Below, piece by piece: positions 27,572 through 35,886 of a stretch of DNA of 64,000 bases. Positions within the stretch are counted from its first letter, which is position 1, and every line of letters starts with the position of its first letter. The notes beneath the pieces were generated by a model. The model made no database searches. It saw only the letters and a list, made by a program, of their open reading frames with translations, and was not told the origin of the DNA. The translations under genes and the position numbers were made by a program. The DNA comes from Chloroflexota bacterium. Lineage in GTDB: Bacteria > Chloroflexota > Chloroflexia > Chloroflexales > Roseiflexaceae. The stretch covers positions 1 through 64,000 of the forward strand of contig JAGWYG010000003.1 of NCBI GenBank assembly GCA_018969485.1, read 5' to 3'.

Positions 27572-28852
27572 TCACGCCTGCGCGCCCGGCGCGTGCCGCA
27601 GTTGCACGAGCGCCTCGCGGGCGGCGCGCACACCGCTCACCAGCGCACCGTGGACGGTGGATGGATCGTCGTCGGTGACCGTCGCCTCGCCGGCGAACAG
27701 CAGCGGCCCGAGCGGCGCCGCGATGATCGCCCGCGACCCGGCTGCGCCGACTGGCACCGAGCTATAGCCACCGCGCGCCCAGGGATCGGCGGCCCAGTCG
27801 ACGACGCGCCAGTCGCGCAGGCTGCGGCGCACGATGGGGCCGTAGGTGGCGCCGAGCGCGCGCAGGCCGCCCTCGAGGACCGCGTCGGCGCCACCGGCGC
27901 GCAGTCGCTCGGCGATGTCCGCCGTGGCGAATCCGGTGAGCAGCGGCAGCTCGCGGCGGATGACCCACCACACCATCAGCGGCCGGTCGGCGGTGAGGAA
28001 CGTCATGCCGCGGTCCCAGAACGGCTCGGCGAAGCGCAGCAGCAGCTTGAGCGCCGGCCGCATCGCCAGGCGCCCCAGCGCGGCGCGCCGGGCCGGCGGC
28101 AGGTCGGGCGTGAAGGTGATCTGCCGCGCCTGGAGCAGCGCCAGCGGCACGCTGACCACCGCGACGCGCGCCTGCAGCACGCCGTCGGGCACATCGGCCG
28201 CGACGCCGTCGGCGTCCCAGCGCAGCGCCGTCACCGGCCGGCCATGATGGATGGTCAACCCGTCGGCCAGCCGGGCCAGCACCCGGTCGTAGCCGTCGCG
28301 AATGCGAAAATCGCCGCCCGCCGACCCGGCCGGCGCCTCGCGCAGCTCCCGCGCCAGCTCGTGCATGCTGAGCTGGTCGGGGGTGTTGCACCAGGCATAC
28401 GCGATGCGTGCGGCGACCAGATGCTGCGCCAGCGGCGAGTACCCCTCGTGCCGCAGCCAGTCGGCCAGCGAGCACTCGGCGCCGGCATACGCGGCGATCG
28501 CCTGCTCGACCTGCATGGCCCGCGCCAGATCGCGGCGGGCGCGGAAGATCCACGAGCTCGCCACGCGGCCCGCACCCAGCGCCACCCGCCGGCCGTCCCA
28601 GCGGCGCCACGGCAGCGCCGCGCCACCGCTGCGCCGCAGCCATTCCCAGGTCGCCACGCCGGCGCCATGGATGAACTCGGCGCCGCGCTCGACCGGCACC
28701 GACGCAAAGTCGTGATCGGTCCAGACCCGACCGCCGCTGCGCTCGCGGGCTTCGAGCACGGCGACGCGCAGGCCGGCGTCGTGGAGCGTGCGCGCCGCCG
28801 CCAGGCCGGCTGCGCCGGCACCGATCACCAGGACGTCATGGGGCTGTGTCAT
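27572..28852 (-). CDS. Flavin-containing amine oxidase
   Basis: 426-aa FAD enzyme of the monoamine/polyamine oxidase superfamily. The dinucleotide motif VIGAGAAGLAAARTL with the downstream RSGGRVWT marks the N-terminus, and the C-terminal FAD motif LLFAGEATVTDD then STVHGALVSGVRAA is complete. It oxidises an amine to an imine with O2; substrate unknown. ATG 28852 follows a GGTGGTG ribosome site; an in-frame ATG at 28876 lies 9 nt after a TATACT box and could be a leaderless start. It converges on gltX with 13 bp between. Cytoplasmic, no signal peptide. Confidence 0.85.
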   Translation of the reverse strand: MTQPHDVLVIGAGAAGLAAARTLHDAGLRVAVLEARERSGGRVWTDHDFASVPVERGAEFIHGAGVATWEWLRRSGGAALPWRRWDGRRVALGAGRVASSWIFRARRDLARAMQVEQAIAAYAGAECSLADWLRHEGYSPLAQHLVAARIAYAWCNTPDQLSMHELARELREAPAGSAGGDFRIRDGYDRVLARLADGLTIHHGRPVTALRWDADGVAADVPDGVLQARVAVVSVPLALLQARQITFTPDLPPARRAALGRLAMRPALKLLLRFAEPFWDRGMTFLTADRPLMVWWVIRRELPLLTGFATADIAERLRAGGADAVLEGGLRALGATYGPIVRRSLRDWRVVDWAADPWARGGYSSVPVGAAGSRAIIAAPLGPLLFAGEATVTDDDPSTVHGALVSGVRAAREALVQLRHAPGAQA

Positions 28853-28885
28853 CGCGGCACCACCAATCATGGGCATCACGATCCG

Positions 28886-28891
28886 AGTATA
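28886..28891 (-). promoter_or_regulatory. -10 box for amine oxidase gene
   Basis: TATACT on the minus strand, 9 nt before an in-frame ATG (28876) and 33 nt before the preferred ATG (28852). Confidence 0.5.
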
Positions 28892-28969
28892 GCATGCGGA
28901 GCCGGCGCACGGCCCGGCGTGCCGCGCACACCGCGGCAATCGGGCGGGGCGCGGCCACACCGGATCGGG

Positions 28970-28975
28970 TATACT
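28970..28975 (+). promoter_or_regulatory. -10 box for lipoate ligase operon
   Basis: TATACT, 75 bp upstream of ATG 29051, divergent from the amine oxidase promoter. Confidence 0.45.
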
Positions 28976-29050
28976 GCGCTGGGCGGGCTGGCCGGCGCGG
29001 CCCGTGACCGTCGCCGGCAGAACGGCCGACGATGAGAATGGACGCACACC

Positions 29051-29350
29051 ATGAATCGTCTCCACGGCGAATATAAACAGCCCGGCGGCAAGCTCGTCGT
29101 CGTCGATCTGCTGGTGATCGATGGCCGCCTGTGCCAGGTTCAGCTGAGCGGAGATTTCTTCCTGGCGCCCGATGAGGCGCTCGGCTGGCTGACCGACGCG
29201 CTCGAGGCCCAGCCGGCCGATCTGGCGCTGGAGTCGCTGGCGGCGCTGCTCGCCGCCGCCGCCGCCGACGCCGAGCTGCTCGGCGTGTCGCCGCACGGCA
29301 TCGCCACGGCGGTGTGCCGGGCCATCGCCGCCGGAGCGCCCGATGCATGA
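29051..29350 (+). CDS. lplB: Lipoate-protein ligase accessory subunit (C-terminal domain)
   Basis: 99 aa resembling the small C-terminal domain of lipoate-protein ligase A as a separate chain: GEYKQPGGKLVVVDLLVIDG, LCQVQLSGDFFLAPDE, then helices. In archaea such as Thermoplasma the separate LplB is needed together with LplA for lipoyl-adenylate formation. Here it precedes the catalytic subunit and overlaps it by 8 bp (29343-29350), so the two are surely translated together. Assigned by motif and neighbourhood; the symbol follows the archaeal usage. Confidence 0.75.
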   Translation: MNRLHGEYKQPGGKLVVVDLLVIDGRLCQVQLSGDFFLAPDEALGWLTDALEAQPADLALESLAALLAAAAADAELLGVSPHGIATAVCRAIAAGAPDA

Positions 29351-30122
29351 CGCCGAGCGCTGGCGCCAGTGGCCCTGGCAGGTGATTCACGACACCCCGC
29401 GCCCACCGCTGCTGCAGATGGCCCTCGACGAGGCGTTGCTGGCCGCCGTCGCCGCCGGACGACGCCCGGCGCTGCTGCGGCTGTGGGAGTGGTCGGCGCC
29501 GGCCGTGGTGATCGGCCGGTTCCAGTCGCTGCGCAACGAGGTCGATGCCGCGGCGGCGGCGCGCCATGGCATCACGGTGGTACGGCGCATCACCGGCGGC
29601 GGCGCGATGTTCATCGAGCCGGGCAACACCATCACCTACTCGCTGATCGCGCCGGACCGGCTGGTGCGCGGCATGAGCGCCGGCGAGTCGTATGCCTTCC
29701 TCGACGCGTGGGTGCTCGCCGCGCTCGCTGCGCTCGGCGTGGTCGCATGGTATCAGCCGATCAACGACATCACGTCGGCGGCCGGCAAGATCGGCGGCGC
29801 CGCGCAGACGCGCCGCGCGGGCGCGGTATTGCATCACGTGACGATGGCCTACGACATCGATGCGGCCCGGATGCTCGAGGTGCTGCGCATCGGCCGCGAG
29901 AAGCTGAGCGACAAGGGGACAGCCAGCGCAGCCCGTCGCGTCGATCCGCTGCGGCGACAGACGGGCCTGACGCGCGGGCAGGTGATGGCGCAGCTGGCAG
30001 CGGGCTTTGTCGGCACCACCGACGCGACGCCGGCGACGCTCGGGCCGGCCGATCTCGCCGCCGCCGAAGCGCTGGTGGCCAGCAAGTTTGCCACGCCCGA
30101 ATGGCTCGCCACGCTGCCGTGA
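29343..30122 (+). CDS. lplA: Lipoate-protein ligase A, catalytic subunit
   Basis: 259 aa of the BirA/LplA/LipB fold. Visible motifs are LWEWSAPAVVIGRFQ, the lipoyl-binding RRITGGGAMFIEPGN near 80-95 and the catalytic-lysine segment SAAGKIGGAAQ near 145. It attaches lipoate via lipoyl-AMP to E2 and GcvH proteins. It lacks the fused C-terminal domain of bacterial LplA, which is supplied by the preceding 99-aa gene. It could alternatively be an octanoyltransferase (LipM-like), but the adjacent accessory subunit favours ligase activity. Confidence 0.85.
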   Translation: MHDAERWRQWPWQVIHDTPRPPLLQMALDEALLAAVAAGRRPALLRLWEWSAPAVVIGRFQSLRNEVDAAAAARHGITVVRRITGGGAMFIEPGNTITYSLIAPDRLVRGMSAGESYAFLDAWVLAALAALGVVAWYQPINDITSAAGKIGGAAQTRRAGAVLHHVTMAYDIDAARMLEVLRIGREKLSDKGTASAARRVDPLRRQTGLTRGQVMAQLAAGFVGTTDATPATLGPADLAAAEALVASKFATPEWLATLP

Positions 30123-30182
30123 GCCGCGCAGGCGCACGCTCCATCGGCCCGGCGTGCGCCGCGAGCGCAATGAGGAGGAACG

Positions 30183-30977
30183 ATGCCCATCCGTCTGGTC
30201 GCCATCGATCTCGATGGCACCCTGCTCGACCGCGAGTACCGCATCAGCCCGGCAAACCGCGCGGCGATCGATGCGTGCCGCCAGGCCGGCGCCCATGTGC
30301 TCATCGCCACCGGGCGCATGTTTGCGTCGGTCGAGCGCTATACCCGCGAGCTGGGCTTCGATGACTGGCAGATCACCGCAAATGGCGCGGTGCTGGCCCA
30401 TCCACGCAGCGGCGAACTGCAGGTGCGTCGACGCATGACGCCCCACGAGCTCCGCACGGTGATCACCGTCCTGGCCCGACACGCCGCACCATACCTGGTG
30501 TTCTCACCGTCGCGCATCGCCACCGAGCATGGCAACCCGCTGGCCAACAGCCTGTCGCACTACGGCGAGCCACCCTCGCTGCTGCACAGCCGCGACGAAC
30601 TGATAGCGCTGCCCGACGTGGTGAAGGTCCTCACGTTCGCGCCGGCGGGCGCCGCCGATGCGACGCTCGGCGATGCCCTGCGCGCGACGGTCGACGTCAT
30701 CCGCACCGGCGCCGACTTCCTCGAGTTCCTGCCGCATGGGGTCGGCAAGGGTGCGGCGCTGGCCGATCTGATGCAGCGCTACGGCGTGCCGGGCGATGAG
30801 GTGCTGGCGATCGGCGACAATGAAAACGACCTGAGCATGTTCGCCGTGGCCGGCATGAGCGTGGCGATGGCGAATGCCGCGGCGCCCATCCGCGCCAACG
30901 CCCGCGCGGTGACCGCGTCCGTCGACCACGATGGCGTGGCGCTGGCGCTGCGGCGCTACGTCCTCGGCGAGGCCTGA
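30183..30977 (+). CDS. Cof-type HAD phosphatase
   Basis: 264-aa HAD hydrolase of the Cof/YbiV subfamily with C2 cap. Motif I is AIDLDGTLLD (about 8-17), motif II IATGR near 44, motif III lysine in HGVGKGAALADL near 185-195, and motif IV IGDNENDLSMF near 215. Such enzymes dephosphorylate sugar phosphates or cofactors with broad specificity. ATG 30183 follows GAGGAGGAA. It converges on the glycosyltransferase gene with 16 bp between. Substrate unknown. Confidence 0.85.
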   Translation: MPIRLVAIDLDGTLLDREYRISPANRAAIDACRQAGAHVLIATGRMFASVERYTRELGFDDWQITANGAVLAHPRSGELQVRRRMTPHELRTVITVLARHAAPYLVFSPSRIATEHGNPLANSLSHYGEPPSLLHSRDELIALPDVVKVLTFAPAGAADATLGDALRATVDVIRTGADFLEFLPHGVGKGAALADLMQRYGVPGDEVLAIGDNENDLSMFAVAGMSVAMANAAAPIRANARAVTASVDHDGVALALRRYVLGEA

Positions 30978-30993
30978 GCCGGGTGGCTGTCCG

Positions 30994-32127
30994 TCACTGG
31001 CGCGCGGCCGGCATCGGCCGGGGCGGCGCATCGCGCATCGCCGCATACACCTCGGCGGTCGCCCGGGCGATCGCGCGCTGGGTATAGTGCGCCAGCACCC
31101 GCGCCCGCCCGCGCTGCGCCAACTCGGCGGCCAGCGCCGGCGTGGCGGCGAGCCGCTGCAGCGCCGCCGCGAGCTCGGCCGGCGCGCCCTCGGCGACGAT
31201 CACCCCGGCGTCGTCGATCACCCGCGGAATCTCGCCCGACGACGTGCCGATCACCGGAATGCCACAGCTCATCGCCTCGATGATCACCCGGCCGAATTGC
31301 TCCTTCCAGCCGCTGGTCGTGCGTGATGGTACGACCAGCACATCGCAGCGGTGGTAGATCTCGGGCATCGCCGCCGACGGCACGCCGGCCTGGAACGTGA
31401 CGCGCGCCGCGACGCCGGCAGCCTGCGCCGCCTGCTGCAGCGCCGCACGTTCGACGCCGTCGCCGACGATCAGCAGGTGACAGTGATCGGGCAGCAGTGC
31501 CAGGGCGGCGATCAGGTCGGCGACGCCCTTCTCGGCGACGAGCCGGCCGACGTAGCCGATGGTGAACTGCGCGCGCGGCTGGTGCGGGCGCGGCGCGAAG
31601 CGCGCCGGATCGACGCCGAACTGCGGGATGATCGCGAGCGGCCCACGGTAGCCGTGGCTGCGGATGAGCGCCGCTGCCTCGTGGTTGCCGGCGATGCCGT
31701 GCGCGGCCATGCCGAACACGGCGCGCTCGAACCAGCCGAAGGGCGGCGGATACCAGCGGGCAATGTTGGCCCAGTTGAAGAAACAGCACCGTGCGCCGGC
31801 GGCCCGGCCGTGATACATCGCGTGCGCCGTGGCGGCGTTGAAGGCCTCTTCGTCGATGTGGGCGATGTCCGGCCGCAGCGCGCGCAGGACGCGGCCGATG
31901 GTCGGGTAATAGTGCAGATGATGCCGGCCGTTCAGGCGGATCGGCAGCACCTGGATCTGGTAATGGTCGCTGTGGCGCAGCTCGAGGCGCTGTTCGCCGA
32001 CGCGCGGCTCGCGCCATGCCGGCGGCACCAGCACGATCAACTCGATGCCGGGGAGCGCCGCAAGCTCGACGCACTTCTGGTGATAGGCCGCATGCACCAG
32101 CGCCTTCGACAGCATCACGACGCGCAT
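30994..32127 (-). CDS. GT4 glycosyltransferase
   Basis: 377-aa retaining glycosyltransferase of the GT-B fold. N-terminal acceptor domain begins [10 protein letters not shown]; the second domain has IGYVGRLVAEKGV near 205 and the nucleotide-sugar EX7E segment EQFGRVIIEAMSCG near 300. It adds a sugar to a surface glycan or lipid; donor and acceptor unknown. ATG 32127 with AGGAG upstream overlaps by 13 bp the end of the upstream GT4 gene, so both are translated as a pair and probably act successively. A longer frame to 32955 is antisense noise. Confidence 0.85.
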   Translation of the reverse strand: MRVVMLSKALVHAAYHQKCVELAALPGIELIVLVPPAWREPRVGEQRLELRHSDHYQIQVLPIRLNGRHHLHYYPTIGRVLRALRPDIAHIDEEAFNAATAHAMYHGRAAGARCCFFNWANIARWYPPPFGWFERAVFGMAAHGIAGNHEAAALIRSHGYRGPLAIIPQFGVDPARFAPRPHQPRAQFTIGYVGRLVAEKGVADLIAALALLPDHCHLLIVGDGVERAALQQAAQAAGVAARVTFQAGVPSAAMPEIYHRCDVLVVPSRTTSGWKEQFGRVIIEAMSCGIPVIGTSSGEIPRVIDDAGVIVAEGAPAELAAALQRLAATPALAAELAQRGRARVLAHYTQRAIARATAEVYAAMRDAPPRPMPAARQ

Positions 32128-33245
32128 CGCAGCTCCTGATAGATCGCGAGCGTCTGCTGCGCGGTGCGGCGGTAGTCGAACTGCGCCGCCCGCTGCCGGC
32201 CGCGGCGGCCGAGGTCGACGCGCAGCGCCGCATCGCCGGCCAGCCGCGCCAGCGCCGCCGCCCAGGCGGCCACGTCGCCCGCCGGCGCGATCAGCGCCGC
32301 ATCGCCGACCACCTCGCGCAGGCTGGCCGCATCGGAGACCAGGCACGCGGCGCCACAGGCCAGCGCCTCGAGCGGTGGCAGCCCGAAGCCCTCGTAGCGC
32401 GACGGATAGGCGCAGATCGTCGCGGCGCTGTAGAACAGCGCATTCTCCGCATCGCTCACCGCGACGCGCCGGATGTGACGGGCCACGCCGCTCGCGGCGA
32501 TCAGGTCGTCGAGCGGGGCGAACAGCCCGCCGCCGCGCCCCGGCGGCCCGCCGGCCAGCACGAGATCGAGGTCGTGCGCGCCGCTGCGGCGCCCCTGGGC
32601 GAATGCCGCGATCAGCGTATCGACGCTCTTGCGCTGGTCGTAGCCGCCGACGTAGTAGATGAATGGCCGCTCGATGCCATGGCTCCGCGCCAGTTGCGCG
32701 GCAGCATCGGCGATCGGGTGGTAGTGTGGCGCGGCCGCCAGCAGCGTCGTGCTGACGCACCCGGCCGGCAGGCGCAGCGTCAGGAGGATGTCGCGCCGCG
32801 ATGCCTCGGAGATCGCGATCACCCGGCGCACGCGCGGCGCGGCGGCAGCGACCAGGCGCAGGTAGGCCCGCACCCTGAGGCTGCGGCGGTACGCGGCAAA
32901 GCGCAGCGGGATGACGTCGAGGATGGTGGTGACGCACGGCACGGTGCTGTGCCACGGCGGCGCGAAGTATGGCACGTGCAGCAGATCAGCCCCCGCATTG
33001 CGCGCCAGCCGCGGCACGGCGACCTGCTCGAACCACACCTTGGCCAGCCCCGCCGGCAGCGCCGGCAGCCGGGCGGGCACGTGCCCGATCGCTGCGGGCA
33101 CCGGCACGCCGCCGGCGTCGGGCGTGATCAGGGTCAGGCGCAGCCCGGGCGCAACGTGGCGCAGCCCATCGAGCAGGCCGCGCAGGTATTGCCCGCTGCC
33201 GACGCGCGGCTCGCCCCAGAACATGCCGTTGATCGCGATGTGCAC
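32115..33245 (-). CDS. GT4 glycosyltransferase (mannosyltransferase-like)
   Basis: 376-aa GT-B glycosyltransferase. [11 protein letters not shown] is the N-terminal glycine loop, [13 protein letters not shown] near 210 and [17 protein letters not shown] near 290 (EX7E motif) form the donor site. It resembles polysaccharide mannosyltransferases. The start is GTG 33245 (VHIAINGMF) with GAGGGAG ahead; the upstream in-frame extension is not conserved-looking. First gene of a two-gene operon; divergent from fabZ. Confidence 0.85.
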   Translation of the reverse strand: MHIAINGMFWGEPRVGSGQYLRGLLDGLRHVAPGLRLTLITPDAGGVPVPAAIGHVPARLPALPAGLAKVWFEQVAVPRLARNAGADLLHVPYFAPPWHSTVPCVTTILDVIPLRFAAYRRSLRVRAYLRLVAAAAPRVRRVIAISEASRRDILLTLRLPAGCVSTTLLAAAPHYHPIADAAAQLARSHGIERPFIYYVGGYDQRKSVDTLIAAFAQGRRSGAHDLDLVLAGGPPGRGGGLFAPLDDLIAASGVARHIRRVAVSDAENALFYSAATICAYPSRYEGFGLPPLEALACGAACLVSDAASLREVVGDAALIAPAGDVAAWAAALARLAGDAALRVDLGRRGRQRAAQFDYRRTAQQTLAIYQELRCAS

Positions 33246-33301
33246 GCCGCCGCTCCCTCGCTGTGCTTGCCGCCGCCGTTGCGATACGCCGCCGCCAGTG
33301 C

Positions 33302-33307
33302 TACTAT
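33302..33307 (+). promoter_or_regulatory. Possible -10 box for fabZ
   Basis: TACTAT, 53 bp ahead of the TTG start. Weak, no -35 found. Confidence 0.25.
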
Positions 33308-33360
33308 GCGCGACGTTGGTCAGAGCGTCAAGCGGCGGCGATGCCGCGAGGAGTGTCCCA

Positions 33361-33792
33361 TTGTTGACGATCGACGAGATCATGGCGATCATCCCGCACC
33401 GTCCACCGTTTCTGCTGATCGATCAGATCCTCGAGCTCGAGCCCGGCCGCCGCGCCGTGGCGCGCAAGCTCGTCAGCGGCGACGAACCCCACTTCGCCGG
33501 GCATTTTCCCGGCTACCCGATCATGCCGGGCGTGCTGATCATCGAGGCCATGGCGCAGACCGGCGCGGTGGCGGCGCTGGCGCTGCCCGAGCACCGCGGC
33601 AGGCTGGCATTCTTCGCCGGCATCGATCGGGCACGCTTCCGCCGCCAGGTCGTGCCGGGCGATGTCCTGCAGCTCGAGACGACGTTCGAGCGCATGCGCG
33701 GCACAATCGGCAAAGCCAGCGCCCGCGCCCATGTGGGCGACGAACTGGCCTGCGAGGCAGAGCTACTGTTTGGCTTCGGCGACGCCCGCTGA
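33361..33792 (+). CDS. fabZ: 3-hydroxyacyl-ACP dehydratase FabZ
   Basis: 143-aa hot-dog-fold dehydratase of fatty-acid elongation, removing water from beta-hydroxyacyl-ACP. The N-terminal [15 protein letters not shown] and the catalytic-His segment [11 protein letters not shown] (His48) are intact, with the conserved Glu in VLIIEAMAQ. The start is TTG 33361: it gives the usual N-terminus and has GAGGAG 8 nt before; no in-frame ATG fits unless translation begins at 33382, which would cut the conserved beginning. Standalone; converges on the ABC1 gene with 10 bp between. Confidence 0.9.
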   Translation: MLTIDEIMAIIPHRPPFLLIDQILELEPGRRAVARKLVSGDEPHFAGHFPGYPIMPGVLIIEAMAQTGAVAALALPEHRGRLAFFAGIDRARFRRQVVPGDVLQLETTFERMRGTIGKASARAHVGDELACEAELLFGFGDAR

Positions 33793-33802
33793 GGCCTGTG
33801 GC

Positions 33803-35524
33803 TCAGGTGCGCCCGCGCCGCAGGCTGAGCCAGGCTGCCAGCCCCGCCGCCAGCCAGCACAGCCGCGCCTCGTCGACCGCGCCGCCGAGCTGCAGCGCCA
33901 CGCCGCCGAGCAGCGCGGCCGCCGCGATGACCGCCCCCGCCAGGCGGTTGGTGGCACGCTCGACGCGTCGAACGTGCCGCTCCAGTTCGCGCGTCTCGAT
34001 GACGACCCGCAGGTCGCCGCGCTGCGCGGTGGCGTAGAACTGATCCATCCGCCGTGGCAGCGCCAGCAGCGCCCGCGTCAGATCACCCGCCTCGTCGCGC
34101 AGCGTCGCCAGCCAGTCCTGGCCCTCGGCCGCCGCCAGATCGCGGGCGAAGGGCCGAATCCCATCGAACAGGTTGATCTCCGGATCCAGGCCGGTGACGA
34201 TGCCGCTCACCAGGCTGACCGAGCGCCCCAGGTAGATCAGGTCCTGCGGGATCTGGAACGGCAGGTCGCGGATCAGGTCCTCGGTCTCGGCGAAGATCCG
34301 CTCGACATCGACGGTGCCGAGCTCGCGCTGGTTGCGATCGTAGGTGTGCTGCAGCACCAGCTCGACCGCCCGGACGATCTGCCGGCGATCGGCGCCGGGC
34401 AGGATCATGCGCATGCGCTCGAGCACCGCGACGATCCGCTCGGCGTCATTGGCGGCGACCGCCACCATGCCGCTGCGGATGATCTCGATGGTGCGCCGCG
34501 GCAGGTGGCCGACCATGCCGCAGTCGAGCAGCATGATGGTGAACGGCGTCGCCACGCCGGCTTGCCGCGCCGCGTCGGGGCGGACGAACAGGTTGCCGGG
34601 GTGTGGATCGGCATGGAAAAAGCCGTCGATGAAGATCTGCTGCAGGAATGCCCGGTAGAGCCGGGCAGCCACCATGCGCCGCTCGATCCCGGCCGCCTCG
34701 AGCGCCGCGTAGTCGTTCAGCTTGATGCCGCCGACGCGCTCCATCACCAGCACGCGGCGGGTCGACAGGTCGACGTAGGGTTCGGGCACGTAGACGCCCG
34801 CATCGGCGGGCAGATTGGCGCGGAACTGCAGCGCGTGGCGCGCCTCGGCGGTGTAGTCGAGTTCCTCGCGCAACACCCGCGCGAATTCGTCGAACAACTG
34901 GTCGAGATTGGCGCGCCGCCGCAGCCGCGGATAGTTGCGCACGACCTTCACCGCCCACTGCAGCGCGCGCAGGTCGACATCGACGATCTCGTCGATCCGC
35001 GGCCGCTGCACCTTGACGGCGACATCGCGCCCGTCGTGCAGCCGGGCGAAGTACACCTGCCCCAGCGACGCCGCCGCCACAGGCGCGGCGTCCCACGCGG
35101 CAAACAGCGCATCGGGCGTCTGGCCGGTCTCGTCGACGATCGTGCGCATCACCAGCGCGAGCGGCGCAGCCGGCACCTCGTCCTGCAGGTCGGCGAGCTC
35201 GTCGGTGATCACCGCCGGCAGGATGTCGGCGCGCGCGCTGAGGAACTGGCCGAGCTTGATCAGCACGCCGCCGAGCGCCAGCGCGATATGGCGGAATTCG
35301 CGCGCGATCGCGCCGTAGCGCCGCAGTGCGCTGCGCCGCGCGTACCAGCGCGTCAGGCGAATGCCGGAGAGCACGATGTCGAACCAGAAGACGTGCGCGA
35401 TGACCCCGGCGAGAAACCAGGAGAGGCGCAGGAAGCGCCGGCGCGGCCGAATTGACGGGATGTCGCGTGCGACGGTCAACGTGCCGGCTGATGGCGTGTC
35501 ACGCGCTTGAGTGATAGGTTTCAC
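33803..35524 (-). CDS. ABC1/UbiB-family kinase-like protein
   Basis: 573 aa. Atypical kinase fold of the ABC1/UbiB/ADCK family: KLGQFLSARADILP (KxGQ) near 110, the Ala-rich nucleotide loop AAASLGQVYFARL near 165, VAVKVQRP with the ATP lysine, ELDYTAEA, catalytic FHADPHPGNLF near 320 and LLDCGMVG in place of DFG. Two C-terminal membrane helices follow (about 520-570). Members support quinone or isoprenoid-lipid metabolism. The start is GTG 35524: a TATACT box ends 6 nt before it, so the mRNA is probably leaderless; the longer frame upstream contains the promoter. Confidence 0.85.
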   Translation of the reverse strand: MKPITQARDTPSAGTLTVARDIPSIRPRRRFLRLSWFLAGVIAHVFWFDIVLSGIRLTRWYARRSALRRYGAIAREFRHIALALGGVLIKLGQFLSARADILPAVITDELADLQDEVPAAPLALVMRTIVDETGQTPDALFAAWDAAPVAAASLGQVYFARLHDGRDVAVKVQRPRIDEIVDVDLRALQWAVKVVRNYPRLRRRANLDQLFDEFARVLREELDYTAEARHALQFRANLPADAGVYVPEPYVDLSTRRVLVMERVGGIKLNDYAALEAAGIERRMVAARLYRAFLQQIFIDGFFHADPHPGNLFVRPDAARQAGVATPFTIMLLDCGMVGHLPRRTIEIIRSGMVAVAANDAERIVAVLERMRMILPGADRRQIVRAVELVLQHTYDRNQRELGTVDVERIFAETEDLIRDLPFQIPQDLIYLGRSVSLVSGIVTGLDPEINLFDGIRPFARDLAAAEGQDWLATLRDEAGDLTRALLALPRRMDQFYATAQRGDLRVVIETRELERHVRRVERATNRLAGAVIAAAALLGGVALQLGGAVDEARLCWLAAGLAAWLSLRRGRT

Positions 35525-35530
35525 GAACAC

Positions 35531-35536
35531 AGTATA
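35531..35536 (-). promoter_or_regulatory. -10 box, leaderless ABC1 gene
   Basis: TATACT on the minus strand, 6 nt before GTG 35524. Confidence 0.55.
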
Positions 35537-35604
35537 CACCGGGGCCGGGCGATCTGCCGGCACATCGGCCGCACGCTGCCCGGAAACGCACGATGCTTCC
35601 GTGC

Positions 35605-35610
35605 TATACT
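35605..35610 (+). promoter_or_regulatory. -10 box for FmdB/UGPase/AAA operon
   Basis: TATACT, 36 bp before ATG 35647; the leader includes GGGGGA as weak ribosome-binding site. Confidence 0.5.
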
Positions 35611-35646
35611 GGTCCGTAGCAACAATCGAGCTTCCGGGGGACTCGC

Positions 35647-35886
35647 ATGCCATGCTATGAATACACCTGTCGCGAATGCCGGCACACCCACGAGCGGCTG
35701 CGCAGCGCGGCGCAGCGCGAGGCGCCGGCCACCTGCCCGCGCTGTGGTGCACCGGCAACCGTGCGCCTGTCGCTGGTCGCCTGGCAGCCGGGCGGTGCCG
35801 GCAGCATCGCGCTCAGCGCCACGGCGGCCAGCGGCGGCTGCTGTGGCGGCGCCTGCGGCTGCCATGCCGGCGGCCGCCATGACTGA
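35647..35886 (+). CDS. FmdB-type zinc-ribbon protein
   Basis: 79 aa. The N-terminal putative regulatory zinc ribbon of the FmdB family has CYEYTCRECRHTHE with CxxC and a second CPRCG pair at about 36-40, then a low-complexity tail with a second cysteine cluster (GGCCGGACGCHAGG). The name comes from a formamidase regulator in methylotrophs, but most members are uncharacterised small zinc proteins. The stop codon lies inside the UGPase gene (8-bp overlap), so they are translationally coupled. Confidence 0.8.
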   Translation: MPCYEYTCRECRHTHERLRSAAQREAPATCPRCGAPATVRLSLVAWQPGGAGSIALSATAASGGCCGGACGCHAGGRHD

